From an uncultured Spongiibacteraceae bacterium (lineage in GTDB: Bacteria; Pseudomonadota; Gammaproteobacteria; Pseudomonadales; Dasaniaceae): DNA of 10,560 nt. The stretch lies in NCBI GenBank assembly GCA_937969395.1, contig CALBVI010000333.1, positions 1-10,560 on the forward strand, in the 5' to 3' direction. Below the pieces are notes generated by a model that made no database searches, was not told the DNA's origin, and worked only from the letters and a program-made list of their open reading frames with translations. Positions 1 to 6,094 of this stretch are shown here, one piece after another. Position 1 is the stretch's first letter. Every line of letters starts with the position of its first letter. A program made the position numbers and the translations under genes.

Positions 1-416
1 CTGACAGTTACGCATAAGTTAGGCGCTGTAGCTGGAGTGATGGTACCTTGTTTGGTGTGATAAAAGTGTTGTCGTTCATTTTTGTCGCAGCTGAGCAGAT
101 CAATTTTTTCACCTGCTTTTGCTTCACCTAGTGTGAGGCAAACATCAAATGCGCTGATTTTAAAATATCCCTCACTAATAAGGTCTGCATCCATAGCTTG
201 GTCCGCACCTAGCTGGCCTTGGTAGCTATAGCAAGTATGTGCTTGTAAACCATTCTTTGGATCTGCATTTTTTTGGCCGCCAACAATATCAATACAGTAG
301 CTGCTTAGATTGCCGTCTAGTTTGTCAACCAAAGTAACTTCAACCGCAGCGGTACTATAGTTAGAAAATAACAGCGCTGAGCTAAATAGTGAGTAGAAAA
401 GGACAAGGTTTTTCAT
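1..416 (-). CDS. Exported ricin-type beta-trefoil (RICIN-like) protein, N-terminal part
   Basis: This open frame starts at ATG 416 and runs off the left edge without a stop, giving about 138 residues. An AAAGGAAG ribosome-binding site lies at 423-430. Residues 1 to about 24 (MKNLVLFYSLFSSALLFSNY, then STAA) look like a Sec signal peptide, so the product is probably periplasmic or secreted. After that come CIDIVGG, GLQAHTCYSYQGQ, DQAMD, CLTLG, IDLLSCD and QHFYH, then NLCVTV at the edge. This spacing of C-[IL]-[DT] and Q-x-[FW]-like elements is typical of ricin-B/CBM13 beta-trefoil repeats, which usually bind sugars. The beta-trefoil call is inferred from pattern only. The protein could be a stand-alone lectin or carry a catalytic domain beyond the edge. 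Confidence 0.6.
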   Translation of the reverse strand, partial: MKNLVLFYSLFSSALLFSNYSTAAVEVTLVDKLDGNLSSYCIDIVGGQKNADPKNGLQAHTCYSYQGQLGADQAMDADLISEGYFKISAFDVCLTLGEAKAGEKIDLLSCDKNERQHFYHTKQGTITPATAPNLCVTV

Positions 417-505
417 GATGCGCTTCCTTTTTATTAGTTATTAGTGACTAGATAAAATGAAATAAATTTTAGCGTGATTATTTAACTATTTTTAGTTACA
501 TATAT

Positions 506-1372
506 TTAATCTTTGGGTTTGAGCATTTTCGAGGATTGAAGACGTAGTTTAGATGCGCCAACTAAGTTGGCGAGTAGCATGATTGTTCCGCCAGCCAAAA
601 GTGATAGCTCAAAGAGTTCGTTATAGAATAAAACGCCGACCAAAGTAATTAAAGGCAGTCTTAAAAAATCTAATGTGACGATAACGGTTATATCCGCATA
701 TTGCATTGCCCTTGTCATGCAGTAATGAGCTGATAACGCGACGAGGCCAATCATGGTCAGCCATAGCCACTGAATTGCGTCGGGCCATTGCCATTGTTGT
801 AATGCAAATACCAAACTAATGGGTAATTGTACTAGGCACATATAAAAAATAATCGTTATCGTATTTTCGGAAGACGATAACGATTTTGTGCTGACATGAC
901 ACAGCGAAAAACTGAAGGCGGAAGCTAGCATGATTATTGAGCCTGTATCTAATGGCCGGTAACTAGGATTGATAATAATAAAAACACCTAATAAGCCGAG
1001 CAGAATAGATAGGACTCTTGTTAGCGTCATGCGTTCTTTTAAAAACAGTGCGGCAATGATCGCAGTCCATACCGGTACCGTAAATTCAATCGCAAACACT
1101 TCTGCTAGCGGCAATAAGCCAATAGCTACAAACCAGCCGTACTGGCCAGCGAAGTGAAAAGAATTTCTAAAAATATGCAGTTTGATGCGTTCAGTGTGAA
1201 AAAGTTTGATCTGTTGTTTGCCAACAATAATGCCACTGATAACGGTTAATCCGATAATGCCGCGTATAAATAATGTTTCAGCTACGGCTAATTCGCCACT
1301 TAATTCTCTAGCGCCTATCGCCATTAAACAAAAAGAAAAAAGTGCGCCAAGCATCCATAATGCAGCGTTCAT
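506..1372 (-). CDS. EamA/DMT-superfamily transporter
   Basis: The 288-residue protein is made almost entirely of hydrophobic segments, compatible with the ten-helix, two-repeat fold of the drug/metabolite transporter (EamA, RhaT-like) superfamily. Family features include the first helix (MNAALWMLGALFSFCLMAIG), the E-x-[LT]-F-I-R-G segment near residues 33-38, the EFTVPVWTAIIAALFLKERM stretch near residues 95-114 with the usual acidic/basic end of helix 4, and the second-half AQYADITVI-like segment. Length is normal for the family (about 280-300). The substrate cannot be predicted; export of amino acids or other metabolites across the inner membrane is usual for relatives. The start at 1372 keeps the full first helix, although no strong Shine-Dalgarno is visible. 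It lies 106 bp downstream of the GNAT gene and may have its own promoter. Confidence 0.85.
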   Translation of the reverse strand: MNAALWMLGALFSFCLMAIGARELSGELAVAETLFIRGIIGLTVISGIIVGKQQIKLFHTERIKLHIFRNSFHFAGQYGWFVAIGLLPLAEVFAIEFTVPVWTAIIAALFLKERMTLTRVLSILLGLLGVFIIINPSYRPLDTGSIIMLASAFSFSLCHVSTKSLSSSENTITIIFYMCLVQLPISLVFALQQWQWPDAIQWLWLTMIGLVALSAHYCMTRAMQYADITVIVTLDFLRLPLITLVGVLFYNELFELSLLAGGTIMLLANLVGASKLRLQSSKMLKPKD

Positions 1373-1478
1373 AAAATAGTGTTGCTGTTAAAAAGTCGCG
1401 ATATTGACATTGCTGATTATCTTACTGATTAGTGTGCTATTCGTTGGGTGTATAATTAGATGCTTGGGTTTGAAATAG

Positions 1479-1919
1479 CTAGGTTTTATAGGTGTAAAAG
1501 TGCCATGTACTTTTACTTGTATCCATTGAGTCATAAAGTTTTTGTGCTTGAGTATTATCCGGCGCCGTTACCCATTGCAGTCTTACCGAACCGTTAGCGG
1601 CGGCGAAATTTCGGCAATGTTCAATGAGTTTTTTGCCGATGCCCTTACCTTGATAACTTGGCAATACATAAACATCATTAAGTACGGCCACTTTTTCTGC
1701 GATTGTTGATGTATAGCTAAAGTAAACGGTAGCGAAGCCAACAACATTCTGTTCTTGTCGATAAATAAACTGGCAGCCTGCTGGATTGGAATTGCTAAAT
1801 TGTGAAAAAAATTGACGGTTCTTGTCGTCAGATATGTCTTCAACCTTATAAAATTCTTGATACTTTCTTATTAGAGGAAGTATCTCATCGATTGTTTCTT
1901 TTGATATGGCTTCAATCAT
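1479..1919 (-). CDS. GNAT-family N-acetyltransferase
   Basis: The 146-residue cytoplasmic protein has the complete GNAT layout. The beta4 strand VLNDVYVLPSYQ (residues 79-90) leads directly into the acetyl-CoA pyrophosphate loop Q90-G-K-G-I-G95, followed by KKLIEHCRNFAA as helix 3. A late strand, LQWVTAPDNTQAQKLYDSM, carries the typical N-x-x-A-x-x-L-Y signature. Such enzymes transfer acetyl from acetyl-CoA to an amine; the acceptor here is unknown. The length is normal. Only a weak AGGAT lies about 14 nt upstream of the ATG. The gene follows the small lipoprotein gene by 34 bp, so read-through from that side is likely. No function specific to this locus can be inferred. Confidence 0.88.
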   Translation of the reverse strand: MIEAISKETIDEILPLIRKYQEFYKVEDISDDKNRQFFSQFSNSNPAGCQFIYRQEQNVVGFATVYFSYTSTIAEKVAVLNDVYVLPSYQGKGIGKKLIEHCRNFAAANGSVRLQWVTAPDNTQAQKLYDSMDTSKSTWHFYTYKT

Positions 1920-1953
1920 GTTCGAGTAAAATTATCCTAATAAAAATGTGAAG

Positions 1954-2166
1954 TTATTCCTCGGCTTCAAGAAGCTCATCCCGTTCCCTTTTATAATCTT
2001 CGTAGCTCTGGCTGATTTGCTGCATGCAATCTTGTTGAACAGGTACAGGTTTTTTCTCACACTCTATTTGTTTGCCTCTTTGGATGGCGGTATATGTTGC
2101 CTGGTTAGTACAGCCTTGTAAAAAAACGGTTGCTAAAACAGATGAAATAATAAAATCGTTACGCAT
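1954..2166 (-). CDS. Small lipoprotein, function unknown
   Basis: This 70-residue protein starts MRNDFIISSVLATVFLQGC. Residues 16-19 (LQGC) form a lipobox, so Cys19 should be lipidated after signal peptidase II cleavage, leaving a mature chain of about 52 residues. Residue 20 is Thr rather than Asp, which in gammaproteobacteria usually means sorting to the outer membrane (inference). The mature part has two more cysteines (C36, C47), possibly a disulfide, and an acidic/basic charged helix at the end (SYEDYKRERDELLEAEE). Short lipoproteins with a terminal Y-x-x-Y-x-R-E-R pattern are, from memory, common and uncharacterised in marine gammaproteobacteria. It sits between the single-pass membrane protein gene (52 bp) and the GNAT gene (34 bp), consistent with co-transcription. 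Confidence 0.75.
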   Translation of the reverse strand: MRNDFIISSVLATVFLQGCTNQATYTAIQRGKQIECEKKPVPVQQDCMQQISQSYEDYKRERDELLEAEE

Positions 2167-2218
2167 AAGAAAAGCCTGCTAGAAGATTAATTTGTAATGA
2201 CGATAAGATTCTATAGTC

Positions 2219-2770
2219 TCAATTAAGTTCAGTTTCTGTTGTGGTGTTAGCTGATGGCTTGGCTGTTGAATTAGCAAGCGTTGCTAAATCGGTAAATACA
2301 ATTCTATCGCGCACTTCAGAGCCAGTTGTGTTGTAGTTTAACAGTGCCTTGTTTTTGTTGTATTTTTCGGAGGTTTTTAGCCAAAGCGCTTTGGCGCCTG
2401 GATTCTCATGAAGAAATACCGCAAATTCATGCATAGCTACATTAGAGTTAGCACCAAGACGCGCTCTTGCCTGTGATAGCTTACTTGCTTGTATCCAAAC
2501 ACTATCTAATAAGTTTTTGTAAATCGCAGCAGATCGACCATCTAGTTCTTCCCCCGCATTACCACCGCGCCAAATATCAATGTGTTTGTTGATTTCAGTG
2601 GTGAGGGCTAATTCAATTTCTATGCTGGCAAGATCCTGATCGGCAAATGAAATTTGCTGCGATTGCTGAAGTTCTATAATGACAAAAATCAGTGTGCCGA
2701 CTATCGAAAGAATCCCGATAATTTCAACTATTTGGGCGTAATTATTAAACTTCTCTTGAATCCAGCTCAT
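2219..2770 (-). CDS. Single-pass membrane protein of unknown function
   Basis: The 183-residue protein has a short charged N-terminus (MSWIQEKFNNYAQIVE), one clear transmembrane helix at about residues 14-32 (IVEIIGILSIVGTLIFVII), then ELQQSQQI and a long polar, mostly helical region. The arrangement 'helix followed by E-L-x-Q-x-Q' is shared by a large group of unnamed proteins in marine proteobacteria (from memory); no function is established that I know of. The C-terminal tail after residue 165 is Ser/Thr/Asn-rich and looks disordered. The gene starts 37 bp after the chrA stop and is probably in the same transcript. A role linked to chromate transport is not supported by the sequence. Confidence 0.75.
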   Translation of the reverse strand: MSWIQEKFNNYAQIVEIIGILSIVGTLIFVIIELQQSQQISFADQDLASIEIELALTTEINKHIDIWRGGNAGEELDGRSAAIYKNLLDSVWIQASKLSQARARLGANSNVAMHEFAVFLHENPGAKALWLKTSEKYNKNKALLNYNTTGSEVRDRIVFTDLATLANSTAKPSANTTTETELN

Positions 2771-2807
2771 AGTGAATCTCTACATTAACTTTTATTGTTT
2801 GATATTG

Positions 2808-4043
2808 TTACAAAAGCACGGCGAATACACTAGCGATTAAACACCAAGCAACAGCAAGTAAGGGGGGGCGTTTCCAAACATTCAACATCGTAAAAGCGAT
2901 AACGACAATGGCTAGGTCCGTGATGGATGTAATCCCCGAGGTAAAAATAGGGTCGTAGAGTGCTGCGGCTAAAACACCAACCACTGCTGCATTCACGCCA
3001 GCAATAGCATTGCTTGCTACTGGGTTGCGGGAAACAGTTTGCCACATAGGTAGTATAGCCGCGACTAAAAGAAAACCTGGTAAGAACATAAAAAGCAAAG
3101 CAACTGAGGCGCTTAACGCCATACCATGTTCGGATGGAATAATAGCACCGAGATAAGCTGCAAAGGCGAACATAGGGCCCGGTATAGCTTGCGATGCGCC
3201 GTAGCCCGCAAGAAAGCTTTCATTACTGACTAAACCTGTCGCTACTACAGAACTCTCAAGCAGCGGTAAAACCACGTGGCCGCCACCAAAAACCATGGCG
3301 CCAGCGTTATAAAAAGCTTGTGCGAGTGTGTAAAACTCGCCTTTGCCAGCAGCCGCAGTTAAAGCAAACAGTAAAAAGAAAAACAGCACGAATAATAAGA
3401 TGCCTGTTCGTTTACTGTAATTCACTTGAATAGCGTCTTTTGTTTCGGGGCGGGAGGAGGGCTTAACTTCGGGGTTAAGTTCAAAAGATGATTCACGACA
3501 TAGCAGCACACCGATCATCGCCCCCGCAAAAATAACTGCTAGTTGAACCCAGGCAGTGGCGATTAACACGATTGCAGCGGTTGTAAGAATAGCGATGCTA
3601 CGCCTAATGGCATCAGGGCAGAGTTTTTTAAACATACCCAATACCGCATCGGCAACAACCGCACAGGCAACCAGTTTTAGTCCATGAATAGCAGCTTGAG
3701 CTAAGTCCCCTGATAAAGAGGGCAGTAAAACAGCAAAACCGATCAGCAATAATACCGAGGGAAGTGTGAACGCCAAAAAAGCCGCGATAGCGCCAAGCCA
3801 ACTGCCTCTTAGTAAGCCGAGGGTAAATCCTAGCTGACTGCTGGCCGGGCCGGGGAGAAATTGGCAGATGGCGAGCAGCTGGCCAAACTGATTTTCGCTT
3901 ACCCAGTGTTGTCGTTCCACTAACTCTTTCCGAAAGTAAGCAATATGCGCAACGGGGCCACCGAAGGAGGTTAGCCCTAATTTGAGGAAGGTTTTGAAAA
4001 CTTCAATGGCGCTGGCTTTGGAGTGAGGTTCGGCGATTGACAT
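2808..4043 (-). CDS. chrA: Chromate efflux transporter ChrA (CHR family, two-domain form)
   Basis: This 411-residue inner-membrane protein has the two homologous halves of long-chain CHR transporters. The N-terminal half carries FLKLGLTSFGGPVAHIAYFR (about residues 17-36), then the conserved QLLAICQFLPGPASSQLGF. The C-terminal half repeats the theme with MVFGGGHVVLPLLES and GYGASQAIPGPMFAFAAYLG. The halves are separated by a polar loop around residues 188-213. Characterised relatives expel chromate from the cytoplasm; many homologues have untested substrates. Length is normal. The ATG at 4043 lies 18 bp after the stop of the PQQ-like gene, with only a weak purine stretch before it, so translation may be coupled to that gene. 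No chrB or other chromate-resistance regulator is in view. Confidence 0.92.
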   Translation of the reverse strand: MSIAEPHSKASAIEVFKTFLKLGLTSFGGPVAHIAYFRKELVERQHWVSENQFGQLLAICQFLPGPASSQLGFTLGLLRGSWLGAIAAFLAFTLPSVLLLIGFAVLLPSLSGDLAQAAIHGLKLVACAVVADAVLGMFKKLCPDAIRRSIAILTTAAIVLIATAWVQLAVIFAGAMIGVLLCRESSFELNPEVKPSSRPETKDAIQVNYSKRTGILLFVLFFFLLFALTAAAGKGEFYTLAQAFYNAGAMVFGGGHVVLPLLESSVVATGLVSNESFLAGYGASQAIPGPMFAFAAYLGAIIPSEHGMALSASVALLFMFLPGFLLVAAILPMWQTVSRNPVASNAIAGVNAAVVGVLAAALYDPIFTSGITSITDLAIVVIAFTMLNVWKRPPLLAVAWCLIASVFAVLL

Positions 4044-4061
4044 AGCTACCAGTGTATTGGT

Positions 4062-4373
4062 TTAACTAGTGCCAGCAGTAGTTGCGTTCTGATCAATTGA
4101 GCTGGCAGCAATGATTTGTTGTTGGTTAGTTTGAGCTGCAATAATACAGTGGCTGTGGCCTAGGCCGCTTAAACCATTTTCCCATAGTATTGTTCCATCT
4201 TTTGGATTCAAACAAAATAGGTAGCCATGAGTGTAAGCATAGACATTGTCTTCATCGAAACAAATGTTGGTCACGTTTGCCATACTTTTAAGTTTAGTAC
4301 GCCATTTTTCCTCACCAGTTTCTTTGGATATACAGACGGCATGGCCTTTTATGCCGATGAATAAGTCACTCAT
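4062..4373 (-). CDS. Mini PQQ-like beta-propeller repeat protein
   Basis: The 103-residue protein starts after a textbook AAGGAG (4381-4386) spaced 7 nt from the ATG. It contains about two PQQ/BamB-type propeller blades: VCISKETGEEKWRTKLKS (about residues 13-30) and LFCLNPKDGTILWENGL (about residues 52-68). Both follow the family pattern 'hydrophobic-x-x-[DN/K]-x-x-[TD]-G-x-x-x-W'. A complete propeller needs 7-8 blades, so this must oligomerise, act as an unusual small domain, or be a remnant. The C-terminal 25 residues are Ala/Ser/Thr/Gln-rich and probably disordered. No signal peptide is present, so it should be cytoplasmic, unlike BamB. It directly precedes chrA (18 bp); the functional link is unknown. 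Confidence 0.75.
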   Translation of the reverse strand: MSDLFIGIKGHAVCISKETGEEKWRTKLKSMANVTNICFDEDNVYAYTHGYLFCLNPKDGTILWENGLSGLGHSHCIIAAQTNQQQIIAASSIDQNATTAGTS

Positions 4374-4401
4374 GATCTGTCTCCTTTTTGATATTATTTA
4401 T

Positions 4402-4429
4402 AGTATATCTAATCTCGTGTGGATGTCCT
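4402..4429 (-). promoter_or_regulatory. Possible sigma-70 promoter for the PQQ-like/chrA genes
   Basis: Read on the minus strand, AGGACA (4429-4424) is followed after 16 bp by TATACT (4407-4402), matching the -35 and -10 consensus at 4/6 and 5/6. It lies about 30 bp upstream of the start codon at 4373, ahead of the good ribosome-binding site. The match was found by eye in an AT-rich region, so chance is possible. Confidence 0.3.
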
Positions 4430-4433
4430 TGCC

Positions 4434-4652
4434 TTAATTTTTAAATGATACCCAATTACTTTGTTCTCGAACTGTCCATGCTCCATAAAGGTATAGGGCC
4501 GCTATGCTTAATGATTTTGTGATACGTTTTTCTTTATGAAAAATTAGCAAGTAGTAAATGTAAGCGGATGTGAATATAGAAAAGTATGTAACATGCTGAA
4601 ATCTGGTTTTTCTATTGTTAGAGTTTTTTTCGTAGCTGCACAGTAATTTCAT
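4434..4652 (-). CDS. Doubtful small ORF between the GNAT remnant and the PQQ-like gene
   Basis: This frame of 72 residues starts inside the 3' end of the frameshifted GNAT gene (35-bp overlap) and fills the following gap. It contains one hydrophobic segment, TYFSIFTSAYIYYLLIF (about residues 22-38), and a second weaker one, SLSIAALYLYGAW. Its first 20 residues are read from the alternate frame of the GNAT coding end, so the given start is unlikely to be ancestral. I recognise no family. It may be a real small membrane protein with a different start, the tail of a decayed cassette gene, or chance. A 7-mer near its stop (4440-4446, ATTTAAA on the minus strand) resembles the R'' box expected to close the GNAT cassette, with one mismatch. 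Confidence 0.22.
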   Translation of the reverse strand: MKLLCSYEKNSNNRKTRFQHVTYFSIFTSAYIYYLLIFHKEKRITKSLSIAALYLYGAWTVREQSNWVSFKN

Positions 4653-5057
4653 CGTTGCGCCCTAGATGAGAGCCAAAGATAGAAAAGCCTTCTTGTAGAT
4701 TTAATACGAGCATATTTGCGTTAGTGCCTTGAGTCTCGGTTTGAATTTCATTGTAGTTATTTTTAGTGCAAGACTTGTGCTGGTAGCAAAGCAATGCTCG
4801 GGCAACACCTTTGCGTTGATGTTTAGGAAAAACAGCCCCGAGCCAGCTAAAAAATGTACCTCGATTTTTTTCGTAACCTATTTTGAAGCCCGCTAGCTCG
4901 TTGTCAATGTAAGCGAGTATGACTAAGAGTTTTTGTTTCTCATTAACTCGGGCCAAAAATCAGGGCTGGTTTCAGAGCCAAATGCTTCCAAGAAAACTGC
5001 TTGGATTTCTTTGGCTACAGATTTATTTATTGATTGTGTAAGCTCTACGATATTCAT
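4618..5057 (-). pseudogene. GNAT acetyltransferase with a one-base frameshift
   Basis: From ATG 5057 the frame reads MNIVELTQSINKSVAKEIQA, continues as a GNAT N-terminus to SPDF, and hits a TAG at 4925-4923 after 44 codons. The rest continues in another frame as LARVNEKQKLLVILAYIDNE and AGFKIGYEKNRGTFFSWLG, with the acetyl-CoA loop KHQRKGVARALL, ending at 4618. Restoring one base to the T5 run at 4955-4959 (minus strand) joins the two as SPDF-LARVNEKQ, giving a full-length enzyme of about 146 residues. The downstream part alone could only start at TTG 4956 and would lack the first acceptor-side helices. The ATG lies directly after a GTTAAAT cassette boundary (5064-5058). The cause could be a real mutation or a homopolymer sequencing error. 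Confidence 0.82.
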
Positions 5058-5144
5058 ATTTAACGCCACAATAAAAAGTAAGCGTTAACGAGTTCAATGA
5101 AGATTGCTTCTTGGCTAGAACGATATTTGAGTGATTTTCTAAGT
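5058..5144 (-). other. Degenerate attC-like recombination site 4
   Basis: On the minus strand this 87-bp stretch begins with ACTTAGA (5144-5138), overlapping the TAG stop of the upstream gene. It ends with GGC-GTTAAAT (5064-5058), a match to the attC R' consensus GTTRRRY. The start ACTTAG is one base away from the complement of TTAAGT that opens this cassette at 5464. Inside is a small hairpin, GAAG-CAAT-CTTC, flanked by GTTC/GAAC. The R'' box lacks the invariant AAC, so the site is probably inactive. Confidence 0.45.
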
Positions 5145-5432
5145 ATTTTCACTGGGGGAGCTTTTAATTAAGACTAAACGAAACTCACCGAAATCTTTGC
5201 CTAATATCATTTTGATAGGAGCGATTGATATGCCTATACCAATGATGAGCCCTATAGGTGCTACAACGAGTTGAACGATTTCTTTTGAAGCTCCTAGCAT
5301 TCCTAGAATAAAACCCAATATACCACCAATCAAGCCTCCAATTATCATTGCGGCAATGATTGCGAGAAGATTTCTCCAAAGATAAGACCACCAAACTTTT
5401 GTAGCTCTTTTCCATGTGATTTCTAATTCCAT
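5139..5432 (-). CDS. Small two-helix membrane protein (cassette gene 4)
   Basis: The 97-residue protein opens with a charged, Trp-rich amphipathic stretch (MELEITWKRATKVWWSYLWR). Then come a Gly-rich transmembrane helix at about 21-47 (G-G-x-x-G-G-x-x-G pattern), a short polar turn ASKEIVQ, a second helix at about 52-74 and a cytoplasmic-looking tail KMILGKDFGEFRLVLI. Both helices carry small-residue packing motifs, suggesting tight homo- or hetero-oligomers. An AGGAAA ribosome-binding site lies 6-7 nt before ATG 5432. From memory, similar proteins exist as conserved unknowns in marine gammaproteobacteria. It lies between cassette-type boundaries at 5464-5459 (TTAAGT) and 5144-5138 (ACTTAGA). 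Function unknown. Confidence 0.72.
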   Translation of the reverse strand: MELEITWKRATKVWWSYLWRNLLAIIAAMIIGGLIGGILGFILGMLGASKEIVQLVVAPIGLIIGIGISIAPIKMILGKDFGEFRLVLIKSSPSENT

Positions 5433-5458
5433 TTTACTTTCCTTTTTGATGGGATGAA

Positions 5459-5503
5459 ACTTAATGCTTGAGTTAACCTGTATTTTTAATTGCTTTGTTA
5501 GTG
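5459..5503 (-). other. Shortened attC-like site 3
   Basis: On the minus strand the site opens with CACTAAC (5503-5497), immediately after the TAA stop of the 5504-5728 gene, and closes with GCA-TTAAGT (5467-5459). CACTAA is the exact complement of TTAGTG, which opens that gene's cassette at 5753-5748. The site is 45 bp, shorter than typical attC sites (about 57-140), and shows no clear internal stem. The base before the TT is A instead of the usual G. Confidence 0.5.
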
Positions 5504-5728
5504 TTACGATACATAAATAATAACTGCTATTGATGCAGTTATTATGGCTGCAAGGCCTGCTGCAATAACATGAGAATTTTTAGTATCGGGTGTTGGGTAT
5601 GAACCAAGTGTTAATGCTTTTAAAACGCCCCAGCCAATACCCCATAAAATGGTATCAACAATAATATCTGATACAAGCCAGACAATTAGCCTAATCAATC
5701 CTCCCGCTACAACTTCTTCTACTGGCAT
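5504..5728 (-). CDS. Small two-helix membrane protein (cassette gene 3)
   Basis: The 74-residue protein has a hydrophobic N-terminal part (MPVEEVVAGGLIRLIVWLVS, continuing to about residue 38), the motif GWGVLKALTLGSYPTPD, and a second helix at about 52-72. The '[GW]-x-x-x-L-K-x-x-T-L-G-x-Y-P' stretch recurs, from memory, in many short membrane proteins of gammaproteobacteria whose role is unknown. A strong AGGGAG (5736-5741) lies 7 nt before ATG 5728. The cassette boundaries match exactly: TTAGTG at 5753-5748 upstream and CACTAAC directly after the stop. It therefore looks like a complete mobile cassette with its own translation signal. Function unknown. Confidence 0.75.
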   Translation of the reverse strand: MPVEEVVAGGLIRLIVWLVSDIIVDTILWGIGWGVLKALTLGSYPTPDTKNSHVIAAGLAAIITASIAVIIYVS

Positions 5729-5747
5729 ACTCTATCTCCCTAGTAAT

Positions 5748-5771
5748 CACTAATGCCTTAACTTGTTATAT
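5748..5771 (-). other. Internally deleted attC-like site 2
   Basis: On the minus strand ATATAAC (5771-5765) lies 3 nt after the stop of the zinc-ribbon gene. After only a few bases it is followed by AAGGCA-TTAGTG (5759-5748). ATATAAC is the exact 7-base complement of GTTATAT that opens this cassette at 6027-6021. At 24 bp the site lacks room for the L boxes and hairpin of a functional attC, so the middle has probably been lost. The boundary base before TT is A instead of G. Confidence 0.5.
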
Positions 5772-5774
5772 TTC

Positions 5775-6002
5775 TTAACTCGCATATTGATAAGTAAGAA
5801 ATAGGACAGCCGCAATGCAGCCAGTAGCAATAATGACGAATATAGTGAAATTATTTTTTAAGCTATTGCGAAGTTCTTGCTGCTCATCGGAGCTAACTGC
5901 ATGACCACATTTCTGACAAATTTGAAATCCATGCATTATTGATGAATGGCAGCTGGGACATTCAGCATATACGCCTGAACGACCTTTTGCTTCTATAGAC
6001 AT
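5775..6002 (-). CDS. Zinc-ribbon single-pass membrane protein (cassette gene 2)
   Basis: The 75-residue protein carries two cysteine pairs, C15-P-S-C18 and C29-Q-K-C32-G-H, spaced like a classical zinc ribbon. A charged linker (SSDEQQELRNSLKN) and one transmembrane helix at about residues 52-71 follow. The likely topology is a cytoplasmic zinc ribbon tethered to the inner membrane by a C-terminal helix (inference). Zinc ribbons of this type bind nucleic acids or proteins; the target here is unknown. A perfect AAGGAG (6011-6016) precedes ATG 6002. The cassette opens with GTTATAT (6027-6021) and closes with ATATAAC (5771-5765), an exact complementary pair. Its gene product is not a family I can name. 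Confidence 0.78.
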   Translation of the reverse strand: MSIEAKGRSGVYAECPSCHSSIMHGFQICQKCGHAVSSDEQQELRNSLKNNFTIFVIIATGCIAAVLFLTYQYAS

Positions 6003-6020
6003 ACTTTTCTCTCCTTGAAA

Positions 6021-6094
6021 ATATAACGCCTAGTGAATGGGCGCTAGGTTTTTATTCGTCCAGCCTAAGGCGATCATTGTATTTTGTGTTAGGC
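6021..6094 (-). other. attC recombination site 1 (best preserved)
   Basis: This 74-bp site, read on the minus strand, starts with GCCTAAC (6094-6088, fits RYYYAAC), which overlaps the TAA stop of the upstream gene. It ends with GGC-GTTATAT (6030-6021). Inside, the arms 6036-6048 and 6064-6078 pair in three blocks: AATG/CATT, CGC/GCG and TAGG/CCTA, interrupted by a 2-nt mismatch and a 2-nt bulge. Unpaired spacers of 8-9 nt separate the arms from the outer AAC/GTT boxes. Conserved ends, imperfect hairpin and bulged bases are the defining layout of attC. The ribosome-binding site and start of the next gene follow at once, as in cassette arrays. Confidence 0.7.

Noticed and set aside
483..498. 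TAACTA-tttt-TAGTTA hairpin considered as a terminator for the EamA gene
   Set aside because: A six-base AT-only stem without a following T run on the minus strand is too weak to call.
969..1157. Plus-strand open frame inside the EamA transporter gene
   Set aside because: It is antisense to a clear ten-helix transporter, has no ribosome-binding site and no recognisable domain.
1583..1843. Alternate-frame ORF inside the first GNAT gene
   Set aside because: The GNAT frame carries the full acetyl-CoA motif; this is a shadow.
4618..4956. A 112-residue GNAT starting at TTG 4956 taken as an intact gene
   Set aside because: It lacks the N-terminal helices; these are encoded just upstream in another frame with a proper ATG, so a frameshifted gene is the better reading.
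5060..5088. Inverted repeat TTAACGC ... GCGTTAA considered as the two ends of a compact attC
   Set aside because: The boxes are only about 15 bp apart, too close for an attC; the outer pair 5144/5058 fits the cassette boundary logic better.
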